Shown: piece after piece, positions 13,900 to 23,721 of the stretch
Position numbering within the stretch: the stretch's first letter is position 1
Layout of the letters: every line of letters starts with the position of its first letter
Assembly (NCBI GenBank): GCA_021772635.1
Contig: JAJFLP010000038.1
Span: 1-64,000 of the forward strand
DNA: 64,000 nt
Origin: Verrucomicrobiota bacterium
Lineage (GTDB): Bacteria > Verrucomicrobiota > Lentisphaeria > JABSQK01 > JAJFLO01
Direction of reading: 5' to 3'
The notes under the pieces: generated by a model
What the model was told of the DNA's origin: nothing
The model's input: the letters and a program-made list of their open reading frames with translations, nothing else
The model's database searches: none
Program-made: the position numbers and the translations under genes

Positions 13900-16128
13900 A
13901 TGGATAATTTAAGCGAATTACATCCTCCCTCCGCTACGGGCAGTGCCGATGGCAGTCTCTGGAGAACCACGATTCCGGTGATGTTCCTTATTGCCCTAAC
14001 GTTGTATCTTTACTCCCCCGCACTGTCTTTTCCATTCACTAACTGGGATGATATCGAGTTTATTTCCGAAAATCCCTGCCTTCGTGCACCGACTGCCGAG
14101 AATATAAAACGTATCCTAACCCCGGGGGCCGTTCCCGGGGAAATGATATATATTCCCGCCACATACTTTAGCTTCCTCCTGGAACGAGTATTCTTTTCTC
14201 CGGCGCCTGGAGTCGTTCATGCTACCAACGTCCTTCTTCATATCAGTAACGCATTACTGGTTTTCTATTTCATTGGAAGCCTGCTGAAAAATTCGATGGC
14301 TGCGTTGGTTGTTGCCGTATTATTCTCGGTTCATCCTCTTGTAGTGGAACCCGTTGTCTGGGCGATGGGGCGGAAAGATTTATTATCGACCGCTTTCGGA
14401 TTGTTGTCATTGATTTTCTTTCGAAACTTCGTCATTCGCGGTCGAATGCGGTCGTATTTTCTGTCATTGATCGTGTTCGCTATTGCGCTACTCGCCAAGC
14501 CGTCTCTAATAACTTTGCCACTTATACTCGTCGGTGTCCACGCTTATATTCATCGCAGTCTGAGGACGTTCAGGTGGGCACTGTTGATCCCCTTTTTGTC
14601 AGTTTGCATTTTAGCGTACATATCGAATTCGCTGATGCCCGACCAATCGCTGGACGGACCAAACACGATGGTTCGATTAATCTACGTGCCTTGGATTCTC
14701 ACGGGATGGGGACTGCGACTACTGCTGATCAATCGTCCGTCCCCGTTCTATTCCTGGCCGAGTGAAGATGAGTTTGGACTGATCGTCGCATCCGGATTCG
14801 CGGGGCTGATTTTTATACTGTTATTCATCTCCATCGCGGTCAAATTTAGAAAGATCAATGCACTATCCGGAGCGTTGTTTTATCTGGTCGCATTCATTCC
14901 CGCTATAGTGGTTATATTTGACGCCCGTGACTTCGTTACAGCTGATCGTTATGGATATTTTCCGCTGATCGGTGTCTTCTTTGTTATCGCGAGCGTTTTA
15001 GTTGATTTGCGGTCGGGGTGGCGTCGAAGGATAGCTGTCGCGGTTGTCTCGATTTTTGTTGGTCTCTGCATGTTGCGAACATCTCAACAAATCGACGTTT
15101 GGAGTAGCAGTGAAAAATTATGGAGGCGTGCGTTGCAAGATTGTCCACGTGTCGCACTGATACGGAACAATCTTGGTTTGGCTCTAATCGAGACTGGTCG
15201 GGACGATGAGGCGATTGAACAATTTAAAATTGGGATCAAGCTTGATAGCGGGTTCGGCGCAATTTATAACAATCTTGGACGGCTTTATTTCGAACGGCAG
15301 GAATTCACTTCGGCGACCGCAGCCCTTAAGTCAGCGGTCGCACTGAATTCGTATGATAAATCGGCCTTGAAAAATCTCGGTGATTTATACGCAGCACAGG
15401 AACAGTTAGATCTCGCACAATCGTATTACGCTCGAGCAATTCACGTTAACCCTGAGTTTATCGCGGGCTATATCGGGCTCGGTAATTCGCTCAATCAACG
15501 CGGTAAACTTTCGGAAGCAGCGCATGTATATGATCAGGCGCTCGCGATTGATCCGAGGAGTGCCGAGTTATATTTTAACCTGGGTATCGTTCGCGAGAAA
15601 GAGGGGAAACTGGAAAAGGCGATATCCTGCTACAGACAGGCGATAAACTACAGGCTCGGATTCCCTGATGCTCATTATAATCTGGGGAATCTTTATCACA
15701 GTCAAGGAGCACTGGCGAAAGCGGAAAGTAGCTATCTGAGCGCGCTCGAATTCGACAATGGTAAAGTAGAAGCGATAATCAATCTTGGAAACTTGTATCT
15801 TGAAGCGAATCGGCTTGATCTAGCTGAGCAGTATTATCGGCGGGCCATAACGGTGAGCGCCACGAAATATCCAGCCGTCCATTATAATCTGGGTGTCATT
15901 CTATCGCAAAAAAATAACCTCACTGGTGCGCTTACCTTGTTTCAGACGACGCAGCGGCTAAAACCCGATTACGCACCCGCCCATCTCAAGGCGTCGCAGA
16001 TCTGTTTTCAGTTGAAGGACTACCCGGCTGCGCTTCGACATTGTGAGGCTGCGGTGAAACACGGACTTGATGTTGATGAGGAATATCAGCGAGAATTAAG
16101 AGAACTGCTACTCAAGGAACAGCGATAA
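13900..16128 (+). CDS. Multi-pass membrane protein with C-terminal TPR repeats (TMTC/GT-C-like)
   Basis: From ATG 13900 the protein is 742 residues. The N-terminal half is very hydrophobic, with roughly ten membrane helices, and carries the early luminal/periplasmic motif FPFTNWDDIEFISENP plus HPLVVEPVVWAMGRKDLLS. This resembles GT-C fold glycosyltransferase-like proteins of the TMTC (DUF1736) type, which use lipid-linked sugar donors. The C-terminal half, from about residue 400, has nine or ten tetratricopeptide repeats (for example AIYNNLGRLYFERQEFTSA and AHYNLGNLYHSQGALAKAE). I infer a protein-glycosylation or surface-assembly role, but the substrate is unknown. A GTG at 13786 would lengthen the N-terminus by 38 hydrophilic residues. 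I prefer the ATG because it places the first helix near the start. Confidence 0.8.
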   Translation: MDNLSELHPPSATGSADGSLWRTTIPVMFLIALTLYLYSPALSFPFTNWDDIEFISENPCLRAPTAENIKRILTPGAVPGEMIYIPATYFSFLLERVFFSPAPGVVHATNVLLHISNALLVFYFIGSLLKNSMAALVVAVLFSVHPLVVEPVVWAMGRKDLLSTAFGLLSLIFFRNFVIRGRMRSYFLSLIVFAIALLAKPSLITLPLILVGVHAYIHRSLRTFRWALLIPFLSVCILAYISNSLMPDQSLDGPNTMVRLIYVPWILTGWGLRLLLINRPSPFYSWPSEDEFGLIVASGFAGLIFILLFISIAVKFRKINALSGALFYLVAFIPAIVVIFDARDFVTADRYGYFPLIGVFFVIASVLVDLRSGWRRRIAVAVVSIFVGLCMLRTSQQIDVWSSSEKLWRRALQDCPRVALIRNNLGLALIETGRDDEAIEQFKIGIKLDSGFGAIYNNLGRLYFERQEFTSATAALKSAVALNSYDKSALKNLGDLYAAQEQLDLAQSYYARAIHVNPEFIAGYIGLGNSLNQRGKLSEAAHVYDQALAIDPRSAELYFNLGIVREKEGKLEKAISCYRQAINYRLGFPDAHYNLGNLYHSQGALAKAESSYLSALEFDNGKVEAIINLGNLYLEANRLDLAEQYYRRAITVSATKYPAVHYNLGVILSQKNNLTGALTLFQTTQRLKPDYAPAHLKASQICFQLKDYPAALRHCEAAVKHGLDVDEEYQRELRELLLKEQR

Positions 16129-16474
16129 CCCAAGGCAATAATTGCGCTGGCTCGATATTCGCAGTGATTCAAAATAGGGCGACCCCTGTGTGCAATAACG
16201 AACTACAAGAGAGCGGAAGTACTATACGAGTCGAGGGGGGCGTCGCGCCGTCGCGGTTGGCGAACCCGACGGTAAAACCTACGTATCGGTCTGGAAAATC
16301 CACAGAATCACTATAGACTAAAGGGATTGTGCTTAGTCGTTTTAGGCCGCGTCAATAGAGTTAACGCGGGCGTGATTTTGGATAACACTGAAGCTAGTGT
16401 TTCCCCGCCTTGGCCGCTGGCGTTCGTGCGCCGCTGAGTGGATTTGAAGATTTAACACTAGGAGAAATTTTAGC
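16129..16474. other. Intergenic region, no gene seen
   Basis: 346 bases between the TPR gene and the LpoB-like gene. There is a GC-rich stretch around 16235-16275 and a region before 16460 leading to the AGGAGA ribosome-binding site of the next gene. I see no tRNA, repeat-family copy or confident terminator. Confidence 0.4.
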
Positions 16475-17107
16475 ATGAATGATCGTTTATTTAGGTGTTT
16501 GTGTATTTCCGCGACTTGTATCACGCTTGCGGTTGTCTTTGGGTGCCGAACCAGCCGGATCACCTATATTGATCCGGCCGGGAATGAGGGTGTTACCATT
16601 GCACGGGGGCTCGGTACCCAAAACTGGGGCACCGCCGCTGATGATCTCATAGAATCTTTGCTTTCGTCTGGTGTGATAAAACCGAGGTCCAGAGAAAATG
16701 CCATTGTGATGATCAGTCATATTCACAATAAGGGCGGCGTAAGTGTTGACAGCGAGGTATTAACAGCCAAAGTTGGTCGCGCGCTGGCGCGAGACGAAAG
16801 TCTAATCTTAACAACCAGTCTTGGCGTTGGTGGGCCGGAGGATGAGCCGAATCCGCATATGTCCGTTCGTCTGTTGAAAGGTGAAAACGAGTTTGTCGAG
16901 GAAACGTTGCGGGAACGTGGAATCTTAATTGCTCCCGATTACAGCCTTTCGGGGCGAATTATAGAGTTAACAACGATAATCGAGAAGTACAAGCAAATAG
17001 AATACACCTTCCAGATGACTCTGACCGATTTAGAATCCGGTCTGCCTATTTGGGAGGAGGAAGCGCGTCTTATCCAAAAGCGTAAGCATCACATTTTCTC
17101 TTGGTAA
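16475..17107 (+). CDS. LpoB-like lipoprotein (penicillin-binding protein activator family)
   Basis: A 210-residue lipoprotein. The signal peptide ends in the lipobox AVVFGC, with the cysteine near residue 24, so it is lipid-anchored in the periplasm. The mature part has the LpoB/COG3417 pattern: VTIARGLGTQNWGTAADDLIESLLSSG, then KPRSRENAIVMISHIHNKGG, VDSEVLTAKVGRAL, ILIAPDYSLSGRIIE and a final YTFQMTLTDLESGLPIWEEE. In enterobacteria LpoB stimulates PBP1b peptidoglycan synthesis from the outer membrane. In distant phyla the partner is not established, so I give no gene symbol. AGGAGA lies about 9 bases before the ATG. It appears monocistronic. Confidence 0.82.
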   Translation: MNDRLFRCLCISATCITLAVVFGCRTSRITYIDPAGNEGVTIARGLGTQNWGTAADDLIESLLSSGVIKPRSRENAIVMISHIHNKGGVSVDSEVLTAKVGRALARDESLILTTSLGVGGPEDEPNPHMSVRLLKGENEFVEETLRERGILIAPDYSLSGRIIELTTIIEKYKQIEYTFQMTLTDLESGLPIWEEEARLIQKRKHHIFSW

Positions 17108-17397
17108 ATAGTCGGGCATTTGTCAGGCGAACGGTATGGGCTGGCCTCGCGGGTCACTGCAGTGTTAAGGCGCGTACTTGGCAGATGCAATGATGGTCCC
17201 GGGTTTGCTAAGATAACGGTCGGAATTCCGCGCGTGATTGAATTCTACGGTGTCCGATTGTTCGACTGCTTGCGGCTTAGCTGTAATACATTCTCGGGTT
17301 TTTCTAAAACTCTTCCTGGACTTCTCTCGTAAGTTCACCATCCATCTATACTACAGTATGCTGGTAATAGAACGCCGAATGCGCGGTGGATTATATT

Positions 17398-17505
17398 TTA
17401 ATCCCACCAGTGGGTTTAATTCCCCGACTTCTGCGTCGTTGCAGTCGGGTTCTTTCGGTGACATACCCTGCTGCTTGCGGCGTGGTAGTTGATTTAATTA
17501 TTAAG
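17398..17505. repeat. Repeat family D, copy 3
   Basis: It has the same left end (TTAATCCCACCAGTGGGTTT) and right end (GTGGTAGTTGATTTAATTA), with a diverged centre. It ends 15 bases before proA, so any proA promoter is either inside it or upstream. The rest of 17108-17397 shows no supported gene. Confidence 0.65.
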
Positions 17506-17519
17506 TAGAATATCGAAAT

Positions 17520-18776
17520 ATGAATTATCAGGTAGAGCTTGAGAAAATGGGGAGCCAGGCACGGGCAGCGGCCGTAAGCCTCCGGCGTAAATCGGCGCGA
17601 CAGAAGAATGACGCTTTAGCAGCGATTGCCGAGGAACTCCTCGCTCGGCGCGACGAAATTCGTGCGGCGAATGTGATTGATCTAGAAAGCGGCGCACAGA
17701 ACGACCTGAGCCAGGCAATGCTGGATCGTCTTGAACTGACCCCGGAGCGATTCGACGCAGTCGTAGCCGGAATAAATGTTGTTAAGGAACTCCCTGACCC
17801 GGTCGGGACGATTGAGCGGAAATTCGAAATGTCCCAGGGCTTGTCCGGCGAGAAAGTACGCGTTCCGATCGGGGTGATTGGTATCATCTACGAGTCGCGT
17901 CCGAATGTGACTGTTGATGCGGCAGTACTTTGCCTGAAGGCAGGGAACGCAGTGATTCTTCGCGGCGGATCCGAGTCCATACACTCTAATAAAGCGCTGG
18001 CGGCTGCAATGGGGGAAGGATTGCGAAAAAGCGGCTTTCCAAGCACTGCTGTTCAATTACTGCCCTGGACAGACAGAGAAGCGGTGAATTTGCTGTTAAA
18101 ACTGAGCTCATATATAGATGTTATTATTCCGAGAGGCGGGGAAGGGTTAATTCGCCTGGTCGCGGAGAATTCGACGATTCCGGTCATTAAACATTACAAA
18201 GGCGTTTGCCATATCTACATCGATATCGCAGCGGACGAAGACATGGCGCTGGATATAGTCGAAAACGCCAAATGCCAGCGACCCGGAGTGTGCAATGCTG
18301 TGGAAACTGTATTGATCCATCAAGGTCTCGCGAGTTCGCTGGTCCCGAAGTTAGCGAGCCGTTTGCTTTCGCGTAACGTTGAACTTAGGGGCGATAGTGC
18401 CTTCTGTCGTCTGGTCCCTGAGGCTAAACTGGCGGTTGAAGACGACTGGTATGAGGAATACCTAGACATGATATTGTCCGTCAAAATCGTTCCAGATATT
18501 GATACGGCGATTGACCATATTGAGTACTACGGATCGCACCATAGCGATGCAATCGTAAGTAACGACAACGACGCATCAGACAAATTCGTTCGCGATGTTG
18601 ACTCAGCCGTAGTATACGTGAATGCTTCAACCCGATTCACTGACGGCGCTCAGTTCGGCATGGGGGCGGAAATTGGAATAAGCACGGATCGCATTCACGC
18701 TCGCGGCCCGATGGGGCTTTCCGAACTTACAACTTACAAGTATAGAGTTATAGGAAACGGACAGATTCGAAACTAG
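17520..18776 (+). CDS. proA: Glutamate-5-semialdehyde dehydrogenase (gamma-glutamyl phosphate reductase)
   Basis: ProA reduces gamma-glutamyl phosphate to glutamate semialdehyde with NADPH, the second step of proline synthesis. The 418-residue protein has full family length, with GVIGIIYESRPNVTVDAA, NAVILRGGSESIHSN, IIPRGGEGLIRLV and the catalytic cysteine in CQRPGVCNAVETVL. The C-terminal FTDGAQFGMGAEIGISTDR and HARGPMGLSELTTYKY motifs are intact. proB is not adjacent. The stop TAG (18774-18776) is part of a CTAGCCTGATCTATGCAT string identical to the outer end of repeat A, so the C-terminus may have been set by an element end. Confidence 0.96.
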   Translation: MNYQVELEKMGSQARAAAVSLRRKSARQKNDALAAIAEELLARRDEIRAANVIDLESGAQNDLSQAMLDRLELTPERFDAVVAGINVVKELPDPVGTIERKFEMSQGLSGEKVRVPIGVIGIIYESRPNVTVDAAVLCLKAGNAVILRGGSESIHSNKALAAAMGEGLRKSGFPSTAVQLLPWTDREAVNLLLKLSSYIDVIIPRGGEGLIRLVAENSTIPVIKHYKGVCHIYIDIAADEDMALDIVENAKCQRPGVCNAVETVLIHQGLASSLVPKLASRLLSRNVELRGDSAFCRLVPEAKLAVEDDWYEEYLDMILSVKIVPDIDTAIDHIEYYGSHHSDAIVSNDNDASDKFVRDVDSAVVYVNASTRFTDGAQFGMGAEIGISTDRIHARGPMGLSELTTYKYRVIGNGQIRN

Positions 18777-18790
18777 CCTGATCTATGCAT
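18773..18790. repeat. Solo end of repeat A overlapping the proA stop
   Basis: The 18 bases CTAGCCTGATCTATGCAT equal the outer end of A copy 1 (265-282 in reverse complement). Its TAG is the proA stop codon. No matching second arm is seen downstream. Confidence 0.6.
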
Positions 18791-18965
18791 TCCGGACAAA
18801 TATAAATCGGCGTCATAGCCTCGCCGAGCTCTTTCCATAGTCCCGTTTAAGCGCAACAGAATAAGCCGGTCTTGCCACTTCTTGCCTGTTATCTTTGGTA
18901 GTCAATCGTAATCGTTGCGATAATTCTAATCGGTCATCGTGATCCATAAAAAATCTTGGTTATTT

Positions 18966-19781
18966 ATGAAAACCTGTGGAAATAAAAAACGCGCAGATGT
19001 GATATTGGTCGAACAGGGATACTACGACAGTAGAGCCAGCGCGCAGAGCTCCATAATGGCGGGCAAGGTGCGTACCGGACCCGACCAAGTCGTGAAAAAA
19101 GCTGGCGAAAAATTGGATCCGGATACGAAATTCACCATCGCCAAGTCGCCATCGTTCGTGAGTCGCGGAGCGCTGAAGTTGGTTCCAGCATTGGATCGGC
19201 ATTTGCCGTTGGTGGCTAAAAAGATTGTGCTGGATCTGGGGGTTTCTACCGGAGGATTTACTGATCTACTGCTTCAACGGGGGGCGTCACGGGTGTATGC
19301 CGTGGATGTTGGTTATGGGCAGCTGCATCTAAAGCTTCGAGACGATCCACGTGTAGTATGCCTCGAGAAGACGAATGCACGATATCTAACTGGTGAACAG
19401 GTTCCGGAAAAAGTGGATATACTCACTGCAGACCTGTCATTTATCTCATTGCGAAAAGTCCTGCCTGCGGCGCTCTCCTTTTTGAAGGCCGGCGCATGGA
19501 TTTTTGTCCTTATAAAACCGCAGTTTGAGGCGGAGCGTTGCGAAGTTGAGAAGGGGGGGATCGTAAAATCCGAGGAGGTCCGCAAGCGTGTTGTCGACGG
19601 TATCAAACATTTCGCGCTTTGCGAGCTCGGTTGGTTATGTGTCGATGTATTGGCAACCACTCCGACGCGCAGCAGGCAGAATGTTGAGTATTTGGGTGTT
19701 TTCAGATTCTCGCGCGGCGACCATGAGCGGAAGGGATGCCATACTCAGCCTAAATCAAAGTCCACAGGGCAGAAAATTTAA
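18966..19781 (+). CDS. tlyA: TlyA family rRNA (cytidine-2'-O)-methyltransferase
   Basis: TlyA-type enzymes 2'-O-methylate cytidines of 16S and/or 23S rRNA. The protein (271 residues from ATG 18966) has an N-terminal S4 RNA-binding domain, KRADVILVEQGYYDSRASAQ, followed by FVSRGALKLVPALD and an FtsJ-like methyltransferase domain with the S-adenosylmethionine motif VLDLGVSTGGFTDLLLQRGA, the VYAVDVGYGQL segment, DILTADLSFISLRKVLP and FVLIKPQFE. A GTG at 18939 would add nine residues. The C-terminal tail SRGDHERKGCHTQPKSKST looks non-homologous, and the TAA stop lies in the first bases of repeat D copy 4, so the true end was probably altered by the element. Confidence 0.92.
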   Translation: MKTCGNKKRADVILVEQGYYDSRASAQSSIMAGKVRTGPDQVVKKAGEKLDPDTKFTIAKSPSFVSRGALKLVPALDRHLPLVAKKIVLDLGVSTGGFTDLLLQRGASRVYAVDVGYGQLHLKLRDDPRVVCLEKTNARYLTGEQVPEKVDILTADLSFISLRKVLPAALSFLKAGAWIFVLIKPQFEAERCEVEKGGIVKSEEVRKRVVDGIKHFALCELGWLCVDVLATTPTRSRQNVEYLGVFRFSRGDHERKGCHTQPKSKSTGQKI

Positions 19782-19887
19782 TCCCACCAGTGGATTTAAC
19801 TCTCCGCTCTGCTGTCCAGCGCGAACGTAGTAAAGCTCTAAGAGTCTTTCATACCTCGTGGGCTTGCCCCGAGGTAATTGATTAAAA
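19778..19887. repeat. Repeat family D, copy 4
   Basis: It runs from TTTAATCCCACCAGTGGATT to GGGCTTGCCCCGAGGTAATTGATTAAA. It supplies the tlyA stop codon (TAA at 19779-19781) and ends about 90 bases before rpsA. The D-like start AATCCCACCGCCCCACGGTG near 27628, before rpoB, may be a further degraded relative. Confidence 0.65.
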
Positions 19888-19978
19888 ATATTTACGTAAC
19901 TTTATTGATAAACAAAAGAACGAGGTACATACTATTTGTTTTTTGCAGCGATAAAATCACCTAATTTAACAATAATCA

Positions 19979-21952
19979 ATGACTGAAAACAACACAATTA
20001 TGGACACCACTGAGCTGGAATTCCCGAGTTTCCTGGATTTCTCCAATATGCCGAGTATGGACGAACTGATCGGGAATGACACTACGGTCTCTTTCGGTGA
20101 AGGCAGTATCGTCACCGGCGTTATCGTTGAGATTCGTGATAGCGGTTTAATCGTTGACATTGGCTATAAAGCCGAGGGCTTCATACCGAAAGATGAGTTT
20201 CTGGAGTGGCGAAACGCCGCACCTGGCGACGAAGTCCGCGCTATTCTTGAAACGCTTGAAGACGAAAAATCGAGTATGCCTGTCCTCAGCGTTCAAAAAG
20301 CCATCGTCAAAGAATCATGGGATGCGTTCCTGAAGACACACGAGGAAGGCGCCGTCGTGAAAGGGACAGTGAAGCATCGCGTCAAAGGTGGGTTCATGAT
20401 TGATATCGGAATTGACGCGTTTCTTCCCGGATCTCAGGTGGATGTCGCACCGGTCAGAAATCTTGATGAACTCGTGGGGCAAGAATGCGACTTTAAAATT
20501 CTCAAAATTAATATGGAACGCTGTAATATAGTCGTATCCCGCCGGGAGTTGCTGGAAGAGGCTAAATCGCGTCAGCGGGCTGCGATGATGGCCGAGATTC
20601 TTCCCGGGCAAATTCGAAAAGGTGTTGTAAAAAATATAACAGATTTCGGTGCCTTTATAGATCTTATCGGAATCGATGGGCTACTGCACATCACGGATAT
20701 GTCTTGGGGGCGGGTGAGTCATCCGTCGGAATTACTCGAAATTAATCAAGAAGTTGAGGCCATTATCCTTGATGTGGACCGCGAGAAAGACCGCGTTTCG
20801 CTGGGACTTAAGCAGAAAACTCAAGATCCTTGGGAGAGTGTTGAAGAACGTTATCCCAAGGAGTCGCGCATTAAAGGACGCGTCGTCAACGTTATGCCAT
20901 ATGGTGCCTTCGTCGAGATCGAGCAGGGTGTAGAAGGATTAATCCATATTTCGGAGATGTCGTGGACAAAACGTGTTACGCGCGCAAGTGACATACTCTC
21001 AGTGGGTGATGAAGTTGAGGCTGTCGTATTAGATATGGATCGCGGGTCCAAAAAGATCTCGCTAGGCCTGCGGCAAACAATGGAAAATCCGTGGGGCGCC
21101 GCAGCGCGTGAATGCCCGCCAGGAACCAAGGTTAAGGGGAAAGTAAGGAACTTAACCTCCTATGGGGCTTTCATTGAGATTCGCGAGAATATCGACGGGA
21201 TGGTGCATGTGTCTGACATGTCATGGACCCGGAAGATCAACAATCCTTCGGAACTATTGAAGCGAGGCGATGACATTGAGGCGATCGTGCTTGACATCGA
21301 TCCGGCGCAGCAGAGAATTTCTCTTGGGATAAAGCAATTGGAACAGGATCCCTGGGAGAATATCGACGATATCTTCGCCGCCGGGAATCTGGTTTCGGGT
21401 ACTGTCCGGAAGTTAACGAATTTCGGTGCGTTCGTAAAATTGAGTCACGACATCGACGGCCTGATTCATATATCTCAGATCAGCGATGAACGCGTGGAAA
21501 AAGTAAAGGATTATTTAAAGGTGGGCGATGAAGTAGAGGCCCAGATTATCAAGATTGATAAGGGTGAAAGACGTATCGGGTTGAGTCTCAAAGAGACGAA
21601 GGATTCGTCGGAACCACAGAAACAGCCCAGACAGCCAGTAGCCGAGGAACGATTGAAGCCCGGTGAACAAATGGTTGACGTTGGTAATATTTTTGACAAT
21701 GCGATCGAAGCCAGTGAGTCGACCACAGAAGACGCCAAGGCATCGACGGGAGACGATGCGGGCGAAAATACGGAGAACGCTGCCGAATCCGACGCAGATG
21801 TTGAAGCAAATACTGAGGTTACCGAAACCAAAGCCGAAGCAATTACCGAAGTTGTGGAGGATGCGGAAGCGAAAGTAGAAGCCGAAGAAAAAACAAAAGC
21901 CAGTGCTGAAACGGAAACGACCGCTGAAACCGAGGCTGGAGATAAGGTATAA
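19979..21952 (+). CDS. rpsA: 30S ribosomal protein S1 (six S1 domains, acidic tail)
   Basis: S1 binds mRNA and helps load it onto the 30S subunit. The 657-residue protein shows six OB-fold S1 domains, starting at about residues 41, 126, 210, 296, 382 and 468. The last four carry the standard KGxVxNxTxFGAFVxxxxxxGLIHIS pattern and the first two are the diverged ribosome-docking pair. From about residue 545 to the end the chain is low-complexity and rich in Glu, Ala and Thr (for example NTENAAESDADVEANTEV). The start at ATG 19979 has an AT-rich leader and no Shine-Dalgarno sequence, common for rpsA. The cmk gene often upstream of rpsA is absent. A D element and tlyA precede it instead. Confidence 0.95.
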   Translation: MTENNTIMDTTELEFPSFLDFSNMPSMDELIGNDTTVSFGEGSIVTGVIVEIRDSGLIVDIGYKAEGFIPKDEFLEWRNAAPGDEVRAILETLEDEKSSMPVLSVQKAIVKESWDAFLKTHEEGAVVKGTVKHRVKGGFMIDIGIDAFLPGSQVDVAPVRNLDELVGQECDFKILKINMERCNIVVSRRELLEEAKSRQRAAMMAEILPGQIRKGVVKNITDFGAFIDLIGIDGLLHITDMSWGRVSHPSELLEINQEVEAIILDVDREKDRVSLGLKQKTQDPWESVEERYPKESRIKGRVVNVMPYGAFVEIEQGVEGLIHISEMSWTKRVTRASDILSVGDEVEAVVLDMDRGSKKISLGLRQTMENPWGAAARECPPGTKVKGKVRNLTSYGAFIEIRENIDGMVHVSDMSWTRKINNPSELLKRGDDIEAIVLDIDPAQQRISLGIKQLEQDPWENIDDIFAAGNLVSGTVRKLTNFGAFVKLSHDIDGLIHISQISDERVEKVKDYLKVGDEVEAQIIKIDKGERRIGLSLKETKDSSEPQKQPRQPVAEERLKPGEQMVDVGNIFDNAIEASESTTEDAKASTGDDAGENTENAAESDADVEANTEVTETKAEAITEVVEDAEAKVEAEEKTKASAETETTAETEAGDKV

Positions 21953-22068
21953 ATTCCAGAGACTGTTCACCCGTAAAAATTCAGGTTCGAAAAGTTTATT
22001 TAATTTTTATTTTATCGATTTGCAAGCGGATAATTTCGACCTACGTTAATCGCTTATTTTTTCAGGAC

Positions 22069-22144
<76 letters not shown>

Positions 22145-22254
22145 CTAAGCGGTAGCAAATCAGGTGTTCGGACTCGACTTGAGGCAAAGGATGCGGCGGG
22201 TATTGAGCTATTCCTTAAAAATACATATAGAAGTCTAAACGGATAAAATTTTCG

Positions 22255-22282
22255 GCACCTTGTAGGTGCGCCTTTCTTGTTG
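22255..22282 (+). terminator. Possible weak terminator after tRNA-Thr
   Basis: GCACCT-TGT-AGGTGC forms a six-pair hairpin followed by GCCTTTCTTGTTGT, a broken T-tract. It could end the tRNA transcript before tuf. Confidence 0.3.
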
Positions 22283-22435
22283 TACCAGATTCCGTCATAT
22301 TTTATTTTCCTTAGGGTAATAAAGTAGGCTTTTTCGATAAAATACCGGTTCTATCCGAATAAAATGGACCGTAAGCTCACTTCAAAATTAACTTGATTCA
22401 GTAATAATCCCCTAAAATGCTGGAGGTAACATCAT

Positions 22436-23632
22436 ATGGCTAAGGAAGTATTTGAACGAAATAAACCTCATGTTAACATCGGCACAATTGGGCATGTTGA
22501 CCATGGGAAAACCACATTGACCGCGGCGATCACCATGATGCAGTCGAAAGCATTCGGTGGTGACCTTAAGAGTTACGACGAAATTGACAATGCGCCGGAA
22601 GAACGTGAACGCGGGATTACCATTAATACCACTCATGTCGAGTATCAGACCGAGAAGCGTCACTATGCGCATGTCGACTGTCCTGGGCACGCTGACTACG
22701 TTAAGAACATGATAACGGGAGCCGCACAAATGGATGGCGCGATTTTGGTTATCGCGGCGACCGACGGGCCAATGGCACAAACTCGGGAGCACATTCTCCT
22801 CGCCCGTCAGGTTGGAGTACCAGCGATGGTTGTGTTTGTCAATAAAGTCGATCAGGTAGACGATGAAGAGCTGCTTGAACTCGTTGAATTAGAAATTCGG
22901 GAGCTCCTATCCAAATATGAATTCCCAGGCGACGATATTCCGCTTGTATTCGGATCCGCGTTGAAGGCGATGGAAGCCGGAGGTGACGGCGCCCACGAGG
23001 CGTGTGCTTGCATCAAAGAGTTGATGGAACACGTTGATAATTATATTCCTGAACCGGTTCGGGTGCTGGATAAGCCTTTTCTCTTGCCTATTGAAGACGT
23101 CTTCTCGATTGAAGGTCGCGGAACGGTTGTAACAGGTAGAGTCGAGCGCGGGATTGTTAACACCGGGGACGAAGTTGAGATCATTGGAATCCGGAATACA
23201 CAGAAAACCACGGTCACCGGCGTTGAAATGTTCCGTAAGATTCTGGACGAAGGTCGGGCCGGAGACAATGTCGGTTGCCTCTTGCGAGGAATCAAAAAGG
23301 AAGATGTTGAACGCGGCCAGGTTCTGGCGATACCCGGGACAATTACACCACACACAAAGTTCAAAGGTGAAGTTTACGTCTTAAGTAAGGAAGAAGGCGG
23401 ACGACATACTCCATTCTTCAACGGATATCGGCCGCAATTCTACTTTCGGACCACCGACGTAACCGGAGTAACCCAACTCCCGGAAGGAACCGAAATGGTA
23501 ATGCCGGGAGATAACGTATCAATTGAAGTCGAGCTGATCTGCCCGATTGCAATGGAAAAGACATTACGTTTCGCCATACGCGAAGGTGGCCGGACTGTTG
23601 GCGCCGGCCGAGTGACCGACATTATTGAATAA
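22436..23632 (+). CDS. tuf: Translation elongation factor Tu
   Basis: EF-Tu brings aminoacyl-tRNA to the ribosome as a GTP complex. The 398-residue protein has G1 GHVDHGKTT, switch [17 protein letters not shown]3 DCPGHADY, G4 NKVD and G5 GSALKA, then beta-barrel domains 2 and 3 with [18 protein letters not shown] and the C-terminal [21 protein letters not shown] lies 8 bases before the ATG. It lies between tRNA-Thr and rpmG, the classical tRNA-tuf-secE-nusG-rplKAJL-rpoBC order. A GC-rich hairpin follows its stop. Confidence 0.98.
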   Translation: MAKEVFERNKPHVNIGTIGHVDHGKTTLTAAITMMQSKAFGGDLKSYDEIDNAPEERERGITINTTHVEYQTEKRHYAHVDCPGHADYVKNMITGAAQMDGAILVIAATDGPMAQTREHILLARQVGVPAMVVFVNKVDQVDDEELLELVELEIRELLSKYEFPGDDIPLVFGSALKAMEAGGDGAHEACACIKELMEHVDNYIPEPVRVLDKPFLLPIEDVFSIEGRGTVVTGRVERGIVNTGDEVEIIGIRNTQKTTVTGVEMFRKILDEGRAGDNVGCLLRGIKKEDVERGQVLAIPGTITPHTKFKGEVYVLSKEEGGRHTPFFNGYRPQFYFRTTDVTGVTQLPEGTEMVMPGDNVSIEVELICPIAMEKTLRFAIREGGRTVGAGRVTDIIE

Positions 23633-23659
23633 CTGATTGGTCCGTTAGATAACTACTAA

Positions 23660-23690
23660 ACCCGGGGCTGTGAAATTCCGCACCCCGGGT
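23660..23690 (+). terminator. Hairpin after tuf
   Basis: ACCCGGGG and CCCCGGGT pair perfectly around a 15-base loop. The following ATTTCAATTTA is only moderately T-rich, so it may be a partial terminator or a processing site between tuf and rpmG. Confidence 0.45.
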
Positions 23691-23721
23691 ATTTCAATTT
23701 ATATGCCTTAAAGGTTTTAGA

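Noticed and set aside
17120-17332. 70-codon plus-strand frame between the LpoB-like gene and proA
   Set aside because: No ribosome-binding site, no family resemblance and unfavourable composition.
21515-21970. Minus-strand frame of 151 codons opposite the rpsA tail
   Set aside because: It is a shadow of the Glu/Ala/Thr-rich S1 tail, giving Phe/Gly/Cys-rich nonsense.
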